Assembly (NCBI RefSeq): GCF_040954835.1
Contig: NC_090716.1
Span: 1,847,605-1,911,604, forward strand
Reading direction: 5' to 3'
DNA from: Lepisosteus oculatus
Lineage: Eukaryota > Chordata > Actinopteri > Semionotiformes > Lepisosteidae
DNA length: 64,000 nt
Part shown: positions 10,930 to 35,100 of the stretch, piece after piece
How the letters are laid out: every line of letters begins with the position of its first letter
Numbering within the stretch: position 1 is the stretch's first letter
The notes under the pieces: model-generated
Database searches by the model: none
The model's input: only the letters and a program-made list of their open reading frames with translations
What the model was told of the DNA's origin: nothing
Translations under genes and position numbers: made by a program

Positions 10930-12950
10930 CTCTGTGTCTGTGTGCTGTGGACACACGCTCTTCTGTCCTCTGTGCGATGGAGGGTACTCAGCTCAGCTCA
11001 GGCTGTTGGAGTTTTCTATTTGTCCTTCAGCAGGTTTAACCCCTGGGGGACAGCGCACACATAACGAACACACAGAGTTTCCCTTAACCCTCTGTGGCTC
11101 CTGTAGGAAACCCGGGGCCGCACACGTTTGACTCTGCCATTTCCTTCCATTAACAACCCATCCCCGAGAGAGCCCTGCCGCGCGGAGCTGCCCTCGCCTG
11201 GCTGTACGCCCTGTCTCTCAGGTGCCCAAGCGAGCTCTGGCGAGCCGGGTCAGGGTGCCGGCTGACCGCTGCTCGCCGTGGGCTCCAGGCTCTTCCCGCC
11301 CGAGCGAGCGCGGTCTCCGCTGAAGCCGGCCTCTCGCATTGCTTCTGACAGATGCTCTTCGTACGCGCGTTATCTTTAGTTTCATCGGATCCCTGCTCAC
11401 TGGGCCGAGGCACCACCTCCCCCCAAACACCCGAGAGCCTCCAGCATCACGGGCCGGGATTCCAGAACCGGCACCGTGGCTCCCGGTGCGCAGGCTTCCG
11501 GTTCCGTCAGGTGCCGATACCGCGCGCGAAATGCTGTCAGCGCCTTGTCTGCTCTCGGCCCCGGTAGAGTACCGATCTGTCGGCGCCTCGTCTCCTCTCG
11601 GCCCCGGTAGAGTACCGATCTGTCGGCGCCTCGCATTGAAAGGTGGAAAACACGCGCGGCGCTGACCTCATCCCTCCCCCCCCCCACGGTGGAAACAAAA
11701 CAAAACAGCCGGTTTTGAAATGCCAAGGCCTCGCGGGCCTGCGCTCGTGTGTTTTTTCTTCTCTCAGCCGTGGGAGCGCGGAGGAGCTGTCAGAAACTCG
11801 CGCAAAACACGTCCACGTTACAGCCGATGCGCTCTCAGAGCTCGGGGGTACAGTAGGTACCTGTGGCCGCCAAAGCTGTCACATGCAACAGGTGCTTGAG
11901 TTCAAGCGACCTGACCCGTGCAAAGCGATCTCATACCATTTCACCCCCAACGGCAGGGAACAGCTCTGAAGTCGCGCGTCTAACTGAGAAACTCGCACGT
12001 AACCCAAGTGTGTCCCGGTTTTATCGCTCGGGACAGTGATCGCGACCCCCGTGGGGGTTGTTCTCATCTCCGCGTGTTACTGTTGGGCTTTTTTTTACAC
12101 GACAACAGCGCGGGGAGAAACCGAGGACACGACGCTGACACGGGTCCGAACTCGCACCTGTAACACCGGCTACAAGCTTCGGAAACCTGGTTAGGGAATC
12201 GCAAATGTCTTTTTGCTTTTCCGCCCCACGCACGTCTCTCTAGTGAGACCGGGCGGGATAATTCGACATGTAGAGGAGAAACGGGTGACCTACAGTATTT
12301 CACATCGTGAATGAGCGTTTGTGTTTTAGAAAAGTCTCCGCTCGGTCTCTCCCCCACGCCCCCGCCCCGACACGCGCGCACGCCGTACTCCAGCGCTAAT
12401 CATCATAATTAATACCAGCGGGCTGAGCAAACAGCGCTCACAGAGCTCGGCTCGGTGGACAAATATTGACTTGGTTTCGCACGGCTGGCTGCGCGGGGTT
12501 ATGAAGACCTGCGCTCCAGGAAACAACGGTGAGCCGATTGGTCGTGTAAAAAACACTTCAGTCACTTTTCAGGGCTGCATCCGGCCTCGCTACAAACAGG
12601 AAGATCCTTATTATTTGTATTAATATTATTCAGCTTATAATGCCTCCCCCCTATTTTATTAAGACAGAAACGAATCCGTCCAGAGTCGCCGGCACACCGT
12701 GTATTAATATGGCTTCTCAGTGACCTTGCGCTCTGTAGCCTCTTGGGAATGAATTCTGTCCCAGAACTGGGGCTGAAACAGGTTAGTTCGGCGCTCAGTC
12801 GGGGCTAAACCCCTTCTCGGATCCAATTCCAGTCACATTTCATGTGCAGTAGCGCCCAATGGTGTGCGCTGCTACCGCGGCTCGTCTGTCAGTGAGCCGC
12901 TCCTGGCGGTTTTGTGTTGACGTTTTGGTGGTTATTATGATTATAATTGG
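10930..12950. other. CpG-rich upstream region, no gene recognised
   Basis: CpG dinucleotides are frequent from about 11150 to 12560, with many CGCG strings. No exon, tRNA or rRNA was recognised. It lies 2-4 kb upstream of tph1 and could hold regulatory sequence or an unseen 5' exon of another gene; neither can be shown. Confidence 0.35.
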
Positions 12951-12952
12951 AC

Positions 12953-13063
12953 GGAGTGGTAGCGCTCACAGGTCCTCGGTCCGGAAGTCCCGGGTTCGAT
13001 TCGGGACTGGGCGCTGTATGCCCGGGCTCCTGCTCTCGCCCAGCTCGCGTGGGAGTATCGCTG
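12953..13063 (+). mobile_element. tRNA-like SINE head fragment
   Basis: GAGTGGTAGCGCTCACAGG (box A-like), then CCCGGGTTCGATTCGGGAC (box B with TpsiC-like stem) and CTCGCGTGGGAG. This is the pattern of tRNA-headed fish SINEs. No usable tail is seen. Confidence 0.55.
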
Positions 13064-13787
13064 GGGGGCGACGGACCCCCCCCCCCCCACACACACACAC
13101 ACACTTTTCACAGACACGCAGCCTGTGCTGGACAGGACGGTTCCCTGGTTCGGGCCGGGGTCAAGGGGTCAGGGGTCAGCGGTCAGGGGCAGAGAGGGGC
13201 CCCGGGCGAGAGACAGCAGGACAGGCGCCTCCTCCGATACTGAATGAGCAGATTAGCTGTAAAGGACTCTTTTTAATTGGATCCACCCGAATCCCTGGAC
13301 TTGTCGGTCCGCCTTGCCGGCTTTGGCGCGATATTCCCATGTGATCAAAGAGCTGACAAGCCGCTTCAACTTTGTCGATCAATGCTCGATCTTCCTGTGG
13401 ATCTGCAGAGCAGACGGGAGCCGCTCTTGATTAGATGTCTGAACCTCTTTCGTCAACCCCCTATCCGATTAAAGTTCCCCCCTGCGAGGTTACATTTTTA
13501 AAAGCCCTTTTAGTCCGAATTAGTTTGGTCACTAAACCGATAAAAGCTCTTCTGAAACCGAGACCATAAGAACAACAAAGGACGGATTTCAGTGAGTTTC
13601 AGTGTGCAAACCAGTTCCGTAATGAACAGAATTAAACAGAACGATTACGTTATGTAGAATGAAAAAATATATATAATTGTAGGCCTTCGGTGCAGCTTAT
13701 TTTACTTCTGAGCACTTCCTGAAAGAGTGAAATGAAACATTTCTTAATAAAAAAACCCGCTCTTCTGCAAAAGTTTATAAATACAGC

Positions 13788-13909
13788 CTATCTGTATTTC
13801 AAAGGCACAGGTAACAGGTTTATTCCATGTTGAAAATAAAGAGGAAAGAAAACACAACGTTTCGGCCGTGGAGCCTTCTTCAGGTGTGTGTATTTCTATC
13901 TGTATTTCA
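13788..13909 (-). mobile_element. 94-bp retroelement-end insertion with 14-bp target duplication
   Basis: The direct repeat CTATCTGTATTTCA occurs at 13788-13801 and 13896-13909 and encloses 94 bp. On the minus strand the insert reads CACCTGAAGAAGGCTCCACG, then GCCGAAACGTTGTG, and ends near GGAATAAACCTGTTACCTGT. That motif is common in fish repeats and resembles the terminal repeats of Penelope-like elements, which can carry hammerhead ribozymes. The family assignment is inference. Confidence 0.6.
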
Positions 13910-14089
13910 GATGTGTAGGAATCGGATTTATTGACACACAAGAGACAAGGAGTTTAAAGGCTGTGACCACTGTGTCTCTGTGGATCTACCGCGGTAAGAG
14001 AGCTGGCCTGGTTTTGCATTTGACATTTCTGTGATCCGGGCGCTAATGTAGCTCAACTGTCGCCCGCTGGTTTCACAACCTCGCAAAAC

Positions 14090-14434
14090 ATAATAATAAT
14101 AATAATAATAATAATAACTGCTTACACTTATTTAGCGCTTTTCTGGACACTCCACTCAGAGCTCTTTACAGGTCATGGGGATCCCCTGCACCCCCACCAG
14201 TGTGCAGCCCCACCTGGATGATGCTCCAGTCCTCTCACACACACCAGCTCTCAGTGGGATGAAGCCAGTTCAGAGATGGGGGTTATTAGGAGGCCATGAC
14301 TGGTAAAGGCCAGGGGGAAATTTGGCCAGGACACTGGGGTAACACCCCTACTCTTCTCGAGAGACACCCTGGGATTGTTAATGACCACAGAGAGTCAGGA
14401 CCTCGGTTTTACATCTCATCCGAAGGACGGCGCC
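14090..14434 (-). mobile_element. 5S-type SINE, 3' part (copy 1)
   Basis: Reverse-oriented 3' portion of the same element as at 26.7, 30.3 and 40.4 kb, with an (AAT)n tail at its 3' end, GGAGTGTCCAGAAAAGCGCT and GGCCAAATTTCCCCCTGGCC on the minus strand. The 5S head is missing. It lies about 440 bp upstream of the tph1 TATA-like box. Confidence 0.85.
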
Positions 14435-14877
14435 TGTTGTAACGCGTTGTTTTTCAAACTCAACGCGCACAGCGGCTGGCTTCTGCTGGGGAGGGAAGTG
14501 GCAGGCTGCTGAGATCAACACGTCGTTTTAACGCGGCGCGACAGAGCGTTTAACACAAAGACCAAGGGCGAGGACCCGTGTCCGATCCACCGACTCCACT
14601 CCTTCCGGGTGCGTGGCTGTGAGCTCTTTTCTTTTTTTCCACGGCAGCCGAGGGTGCGAGCGCGACAACACGCCCCACGGGCAGACGCGGAAAGTCGTCA
14701 TTTTCTCCGTTTGAGCGCGGCGGGGAAAATGTGTTTTTTTTTTTCCTTGTTGCTGCGCGAACAAGCGCCCGGCTCCTGTGACGCCAGCGGTGCGGTCTAA
14801 TGGGCGAGATGAGTGCTCGCACTGTCCCCCGCCCCCCTCCCAGACACGCACACACACCCTCTGGCTCACCGGGCGCC
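14435..14877. promoter_or_regulatory. tph1 proximal upstream region
   Basis: CpG-rich, unique-looking sequence between the SINE and the TATA-like box. The only named element I would point to is a CRE-like TGACGCCA near 14779. Its status as a promoter follows from position. Confidence 0.4.
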
Positions 14878-14884
14878 TTAAATA
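14878..14884 (+). promoter_or_regulatory. TATA-like box of tph1
   Basis: TTAAATA lies 77 bp before the tph1 ATG, in a CpG-rich setting. Transcription would be expected to start about 25-30 bp further on, near 14910, giving a 5'UTR of about 50 nt. This is inferred from position only. A CRE-like TGACGCCA lies near 14779. Confidence 0.45.
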
Positions 14885-14960
14885 CCAGAACAGCCGCCTA
14901 CACCGGCCCAGAGAGCTGCGGTACCGCGTCCCCAGAGCAGACAGACCGCCGGGCTCCGAG

Positions 14961-29183
<14,223 letters not shown>

Positions 29184-29895
29184 CGCCCCTCCCCACGCGT
29201 GGCCCTGGCCCCCCCCAGTGGCAGGATAGATACCCACACCCTCCACACCCTTGACTGAGCCGGCATTGACTGTGCACCTCTTTCTCCTTCTCTCCTTCTC
29301 CCTCTCTCTCTCTCTGTCCTGGGCTATGGGCTGAAGCTATTCCGTGAAGTATGATCTGTATGATGTAGATGGTATATAGATATATGGTATATATAATATA
29401 CATGTCATATATGAGATATATATGGTACATTTGATATATATTGTATGTACAGCACATATATGGTGTATATTCTATATATACCATGCTATACGATTCTGAC
29501 AGCACCTTCTCCGCTCCTCTCTCAGATCAACCTCCCGCCCCCTTCCCATGAGTCTCTCCCTCTTTCCCTCCCGCTGCCTCGAACCCGTTTCTCTCTCCCC
29601 GCCGCCCTGCGTCTGCAAGAGCCAAAGAATTCTGGGTGTTTCTTGGCTGCTATACAGGAGTATCAGGTCTTGTTTGTTTGTTTATTTATTGATTGACTGA
29701 TTGTATAGTTTCTTTTATCTGCTATTGATTTCCTGGGGTAGAAGCGTGTGTTGTAGTTTTGCCAATGCAAAGAGAACATTAATAGTTGCATTAATAGTGC
29801 AAAAACACAATCAATCAATGATCGTAATATTATCACCACTCTGCCACCCATCTATTAAGAACTGCGATGACATTAAAGATGAAAATGATGAAAAA
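29184..29895 (+). other. tph1: tph1 3'UTR (predicted)
   Basis: Runs from the stop codon to the region of the predicted cleavage site. It contains a TA-rich run of imperfect GATATA/GGTATA repeats (about 29365-29495) and an AU-rich stretch with TTTATTTATT near 29677-29690. AU-rich elements of this kind often shorten mRNA half-life; that role is inference. Confidence 0.5.
29872..29877 (+). terminator. Poly(A) signal ATTAAA for tph1
   Basis: ATTAAA, the common variant hexamer, is followed by a U/GU-rich stretch at about 29910-29935 that fits a downstream element. It is the first convincing hexamer after the tph1 stop codon. Confidence 0.45.
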
Positions 29896-30261
29896 GCAAA
29901 AGTCTAAGAGTCTTTGTCTTTTTCACTGTTCTCTCACAGAGCTCTGCCTCTTCTCAATGCAGAAACTATTCTACGGTGACTTTGCTGCTGGGGGGTCATT
30001 GTGTTTTGTGAGCTCTGTACTGGTACATGAGGTGGCCCCTCGGCTCTCGAGAGGTGTAGAGAGGGGCCGCGTCAATGAGGAGGTTGCCCTGACAACCAGC
30101 CAGTTAGATCTGATGGTGAGCCTGATGGATTATTGTCTCCAACCATTCTTCATATCGGCTGCTTAACTGCTGCAGTTTGCAGAATCGGATTCAGGTGATT
30201 TACAGACTCCTAAATGACAAGACTGGATTCCTTCCACCCACCCTAAGCTGTTTAAATAATA

Positions 30262-30831
30262 TAATAACAATAATATATATAATAGTTGCTTACACATATA
30301 TAGCACTTTTCTGGACCCTCCACTCGGAGCTCTTTACAGGTCATGGGGATCCCCTCCACCCCCACCAGTGTGCAGCCCCACCTGGATGATGCTCCAGTCC
30401 CCTCACACACACCAGCTCTCAGTGGGGAGGAGAACAGAGTGATGAAGCCAGTTCAGAGATGGGGGTTATTAGGAGGCCATGACTGGTAAAGGCCAGGGGG
30501 AAATTTGGCCAGGACACCGGGGTAACACCCCTACTCTTCTCGAGAGACATCCTGGGATTATTAATGACCGCAGAGAGTCAGGACCTCAGTTTTATGTCTC
30601 ATCCGAAGGACAGCGCATTTTTTGCAGTACTGTGTCCCTGTCACAATACTGTGGCATTTGGACCCACACAGACCGCAGGGTGAGCGCCCCCTGCTGGCCC
30701 CACTAACACCTCTTCCAGCAGCAGCCTCAGCTTTCCCAGGAGTCTCCCATCCAGGTACTGACCAGGCTCACACTGCTGAGCTCCAGTGGGGCTGCCAGCT
30801 GGGAGCTGCAGGGTGATACAGCTGCTGGCTA
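30262..30831 (-). mobile_element. 5S-type SINE, near full length (copy 4), intergenic
   Basis: On the minus strand: 5' end AGCCAGCAGCTGTATCACCC, 5S-derived AGCCTGGTCAGTACCTGGAT and GGGAGACTCCTGGGAAAGC, then the conserved central block, and an AT-rich tail (30262-30290). About 570 bp, similar to copy 5. Confidence 0.9.
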
Positions 30832-31169
30832 AAAACAGTCAAAGCTGGAATAACAGTGGAAAACAGTAGTGGAAACTGTGAGTAAAGTGTTGAAGTTGTA
30901 GCTCCTGAATGCGTCTCACACTTCCGCCCAGCAACATACATCTGCACGTGTGTTGTGAAACACTGACTAGAGATGAAACTGCTCCTGGATTGAAGTCTCC
31001 AGCAGCGCGGAAGCTTTGTACCGTTTTCACACACATGACAGCAGTCTCTCCATTGCTGGGTATGGAGTACCCCTCTAGCAGATCTCACACTGGTCCTCCT
31101 ACAGTGGCGAATTGACCTGAATGAATTAATTATAAGATTAACACTCATATCGAATTGGTATCCCAAGTG

Positions 31170-31445
31170 AGGGTGGTGTGGTGGCTCTGTGACTCAGGAT
31201 CTGCGCCTGTGGCTGGAAGGTTGCCGGTTCAAATCCCGCAGCCGGCAGAGGAATCCTACTCCGTTGGGCCCCTGAGCAGGGCCCTTAACCCAACTGCTCC
31301 AGGGGTGCCGTATAAATGGCTGACCCTGCGCTCTGACCCCCAGCTTCTCTCCCTGTCTGTGTGTCTCATGGAGAGCAAGCTGGGGTCTGTGACAAGACAA
31401 ATTCCTAATGCAAGAAATTGTAAAGGGTTAATAAAGTGATCTTAT
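31170..31445 (+). mobile_element. tRNA-derived SINE (family A), copy 2, intergenic
   Basis: Full-length, about 275 bp. GTGTGGTGGCTCTGTGACTC, box B-like GGTTCAAATCCCG, CCGGCAGAGGAATCCTACTC, CCTGTCTGTGTGTCTCATGG and tail TTAATAAAGTGATCTTATCT. It lies 640 bp upstream of the sergef start. Confidence 0.92.
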
Positions 31446-31849
31446 CTCTCTCAAGTGCAGCTCCTCTCTGTGCAGGAGAGCTCCCACTGTAGGGAAAGAC
31501 ACACAATGTTTCTGGTGTGAAGAAGATCAACAGCTGGAATGCTGTTCTTTATAGAGCACATATTTGTAAAACGATATCTCAGAATAGAAAATATATGTAT
31601 AAATATAAATAATCTAGAAAAAATAAATACAATTACAAATTTCATGGGGGTAATATTCTGGCCTTTTCAACTTTTGAACCTCTTGCAGAATATTATAATA
31701 CCTTATTTACAGGAATCTCTATAAATACACTTACAAAGCAACTGACTAGTACACGTTGTGTTAACTTTTCAGTATATCGTAAATATTATGTGGTATATAG
31801 TATATAGTATATACCGATATTATCTGTTTGCTCCTCTCCACACGCTCAG

Positions 31850-32083
31850 AAGGTTCTGGTCTACTTTGTGTTCTAACTTTAAAGGCGCTATAATTAAGAA
31901 TAAAGTGCTAACAATATTAACCGGAGAGACAGAGCGCGGTGTTGAAGACTGCAGCCTGCTCGCCACACTCAACATGGCGGACAGAGCGGTCCACGCGCGG
32001 CAGCACTTCCTGCCCGTGGCGGCGTTCCGGGGGAAGGTCACCAGCAGCCGCCGGCCGCCACACGTGTTGGTTTGTTTACATCG
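31850..32083 (+). promoter_or_regulatory. sergef 5' region with out-of-frame upstream ATG
   Basis: GC content rises sharply from about 31930 to exon 1, with CpGs (GGTCCACGCGCGGCAGC), and there is no TATA box. AACATGGCGG at 31974 is an ATG in good context, 110 bp before the sergef ATG, in another frame that stays open past the exon 1 donor. Whether it lies in the mRNA is unknown. Confidence 0.45.
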
Positions 32084-32131
32084 ATGGCGGCTGGAAGCCT
32101 GGCGTCCGAGGGGCTCCGTTTCTTCGCCTGG
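32084..32131 (+). CDS. sergef: sergef exon 1
   Basis: Codes for 16 residues, MAAGSLASEGLRFFAW, phase 0, donor GTGTGT. The ATG sits in ATCGATGG. Alignment of FFAWG with ALFAWG of human SERGEF supports this start. An upstream ATG at 31974 is in another frame. Confidence 0.85.
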
Positions 32132-35100
32132 GTGTGTATGTCTCCAACTTAAATTAGGCAGCGATACATCGTTTGTTTTAGAATTTGTCTTGCGTTATTT
32201 TCCTTACGTGGGTTCATTCGTTAGTAACTTTTATGCAGACTTTTGCACAGGGTGGGTTTGTCAACAGTTGATTTCTTGGTGTGGGGAACCCCTCTCTTTC
32301 CACGCGTAGCCTGCCCACTCCTCCAATATTATTATTATTAATAATAATAATAATAATAAATACGTGTTATTTATATAGTACCTTTTAAAGTACAGTTATA
32401 AGGATAGCACTGTTTCTGAAGAGAAAGCTCCTGAGTCTGGATTTGAATGTGCTCAGGGTGGGAGACTCTGATATCCGTGGGGAGAGAGTTCCAGAGCTCT
32501 GGGGTGCAGCAGGAGAAGCCCTGTCACCCACAGAGTGGACAAGCTCAGGGGACAGACAGGGGACCAGAGTCAGATTAAAGAAGGGTGCGAGGAGGGGAGT
32601 AGAAAGATTATGAATCAGAAAGGTTCTGTGGTGCCAAGCCATGCTGAGCCTCATAGGTGAGCATGAGTTTTTCAAAGTCTGCACAAAACCGGATAGGCTG
32701 CCAGTGCGAGGACTCCAGGACAGGAGTGATGTGTTCTCTTGCATGTGACCTGGCCAGGATTCTGCTTGGGAATTCTCAACACTTTGGAGTTTGTTCAGTT
32801 TAGGATTTCAAAAAAGTAATCTGCTAATTTTCAAATTGCTTTCAGGTCTGCTTAGTTAAGGGATTTGGGGTTTTTTTCTGTAGGCATTCGTAAGTAAGTT
32901 CGTAAGTTTTTAGAAACAGAAAATGGGTGAAGGGGTCTCCGTGATCACAGTATTGGCTGAATCTGGTGGCTCGCCAGCACCAGGGCTGGGAAGTGTGGGC
33001 GTTCCGGCAGGGAGAAGTGAGCAGGATCTGAAGTCCCCGTCGGGTTCTGGAGAGCTGGACCCGGCAGTTAGGTGGAGCTGACCCGCTGGCTGGTGGCCGA
33101 CGCTGGGCTGGCAGGGCCCTGGGCAAGGGCGCAGAGTGACCCCAGGAGGCAGGAGAGGGGAGACCTGTGGGAGAAGAAGGGACCGGCCCAGCGGGCGTGA
33201 CCGAGCTGTGGCTACGGCCTGCTCCGGCTCACATTCTGTCTTTCCCAGCGCTGGATGGATAATCCCTCTCGTGCACACTGTGGTTCCCAGCGTCAGACGG
33301 ATGATCCCTCTCGTGCACACTGTGGTTCCCAGCGTCAGATGGATGATCCCTCTCGTGCACACTGTGGTTCCCAGCGGTGGATGAATAATCCCTCTCGTGC
33401 ACACTGTGGTTCCCAGCGCTGGATGGATAATCCCTCTCCTGCACACTGTGGTTCCCAGCGGTGGATGAATAATCCCTCTCGTGCACACTGTGGTTCCCAG
33501 CGTCAGATGGATGATCCCTCTCGTGCACACTGTGGTTCCCAGCGGTGGATGAATAATCCCTCTCGTGCACACTGTGGTTCCCAGCGCTGGATGGATAATC
33601 CCTCTCCTGCACACTGTGGTTCCCAGCGGTGGATGAATAATCCCTCTCGTGCACACTGTGGTTCCCAGCGCTGGATGAATAATCGCTCTCGTGCACACTG
33701 TGGTTCCCAGCACTGGATGGATAATCCCTCTCGTGCACACTGTGGTTCCCAGCGCTGGATGGATAATCACCCTCGTGCACACTGTGGTTCCCAGCGCTGG
33801 ATGGATAATCCCTCTCCTGCACACTGTGGTTCCCAGCGGTGGATGAATAATCCCTCTCGTGCACACTGTGGTTCCCAGCGGTGGATGAATAATCCCTCTC
33901 GCGCACACTGTGGTTCCCAGCGGTGGATGAATAATCCCTCTCGTGCACACTGTGGTTCCCAGCGGTGGATGAATAATCCCTCTCGTGCACACTGTGGTTC
34001 CCAGCACTGGATGGATAATCCCTCTCGTGCACACTGTGGTTCCCAGCGCTGGATGGATATTCACCCTCGTGCACACTGTGGTTCCCAGCGCTGGTTGAAT
34101 AATCCCTCTCGTGCACACTGTGGTTCCCAGCGCTGGTTAAATAATCCCTCTCGTGCACACTGTGGTTCCCAGCGCTGGTTGAATAATCCCTCTCGTGCAC
34201 ACTGTGGTTCCCAGCGCTGGTTGAATAATCCCTCTCGTGCACACTGTGGTTCCCAGCGGTGGATGAATAATCCCTCTCGTGCACACTGTGGTTCCCAGCG
34301 GTGGATGAATAATCCCTCTCGTGCACACTGTGGTTCCCAGTGCTGGATGGATAATTCCTCTCGTGCACACTGTGGTTCCCAGCGGTGGTTGAATAATCCC
34401 TCTCGTGCACACTGTGGTTCCCAGTGCTGGATGGATAATTCCTCTCGTGCACACTGTGGTTCCCAGCGGTGGTTGAATAATCCCTCTCGTGCACACTGTG
34501 GTTCCCAGCGGTGGTTGAATAATCCCTCTCGTGCACACTGTGGTTCCCAGCGCTGGTTGAATAATCCCTCTCGCGCACACTGTGGTTCCCAGTGCTGGTT
34601 GAATAATCCCTCTCGTGCACACTGTGGTTCCCAGCGCTGGATGGATAATCACCCTCGTGCACACTGTGGTTCCCAGCGCTGGTTGAATAATCCCTCTCGT
34701 GCACACTGTGGTTCCCAGCGCTGGTTGAATAATCCCTCTCGTGCACACTGTGGTTCCCAGCGCTGGTTGAATAATCCCTCTCGCGCACACTGTGGTTCCC
34801 AGTGCTGGTTGAATAATCCTTCTCGTGCACACTGTGGTTCCCAGCGCTGGTTGAATAATCGTTCTCGTGCACACTGTGGTTCCCAGCGCTGGATGAATAA
34901 TCGCTCTCGTGCACACTGTGGTTCCCAGCGCTGGATGAATAATCGCTCTCGTGCACACTCAGGCGGTGCTCCTCCAGGTGTGAAAGCCGGGGCTGTTGTT
35001 CAGGGCTCGTGGTCAGGAGGCCCCTGGGTGGCGTCTGGGCTCTGCCATCGCCCCGAGCGAGCGAGTGAGCGAGCTGTCGGCCTGCAGTACGTGACGGGGT

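Noticed and set aside
33240..34962. CRISPR-like array
   Set aside because: The repeats are directly adjacent, with no unique spacers, in an animal gene intron.
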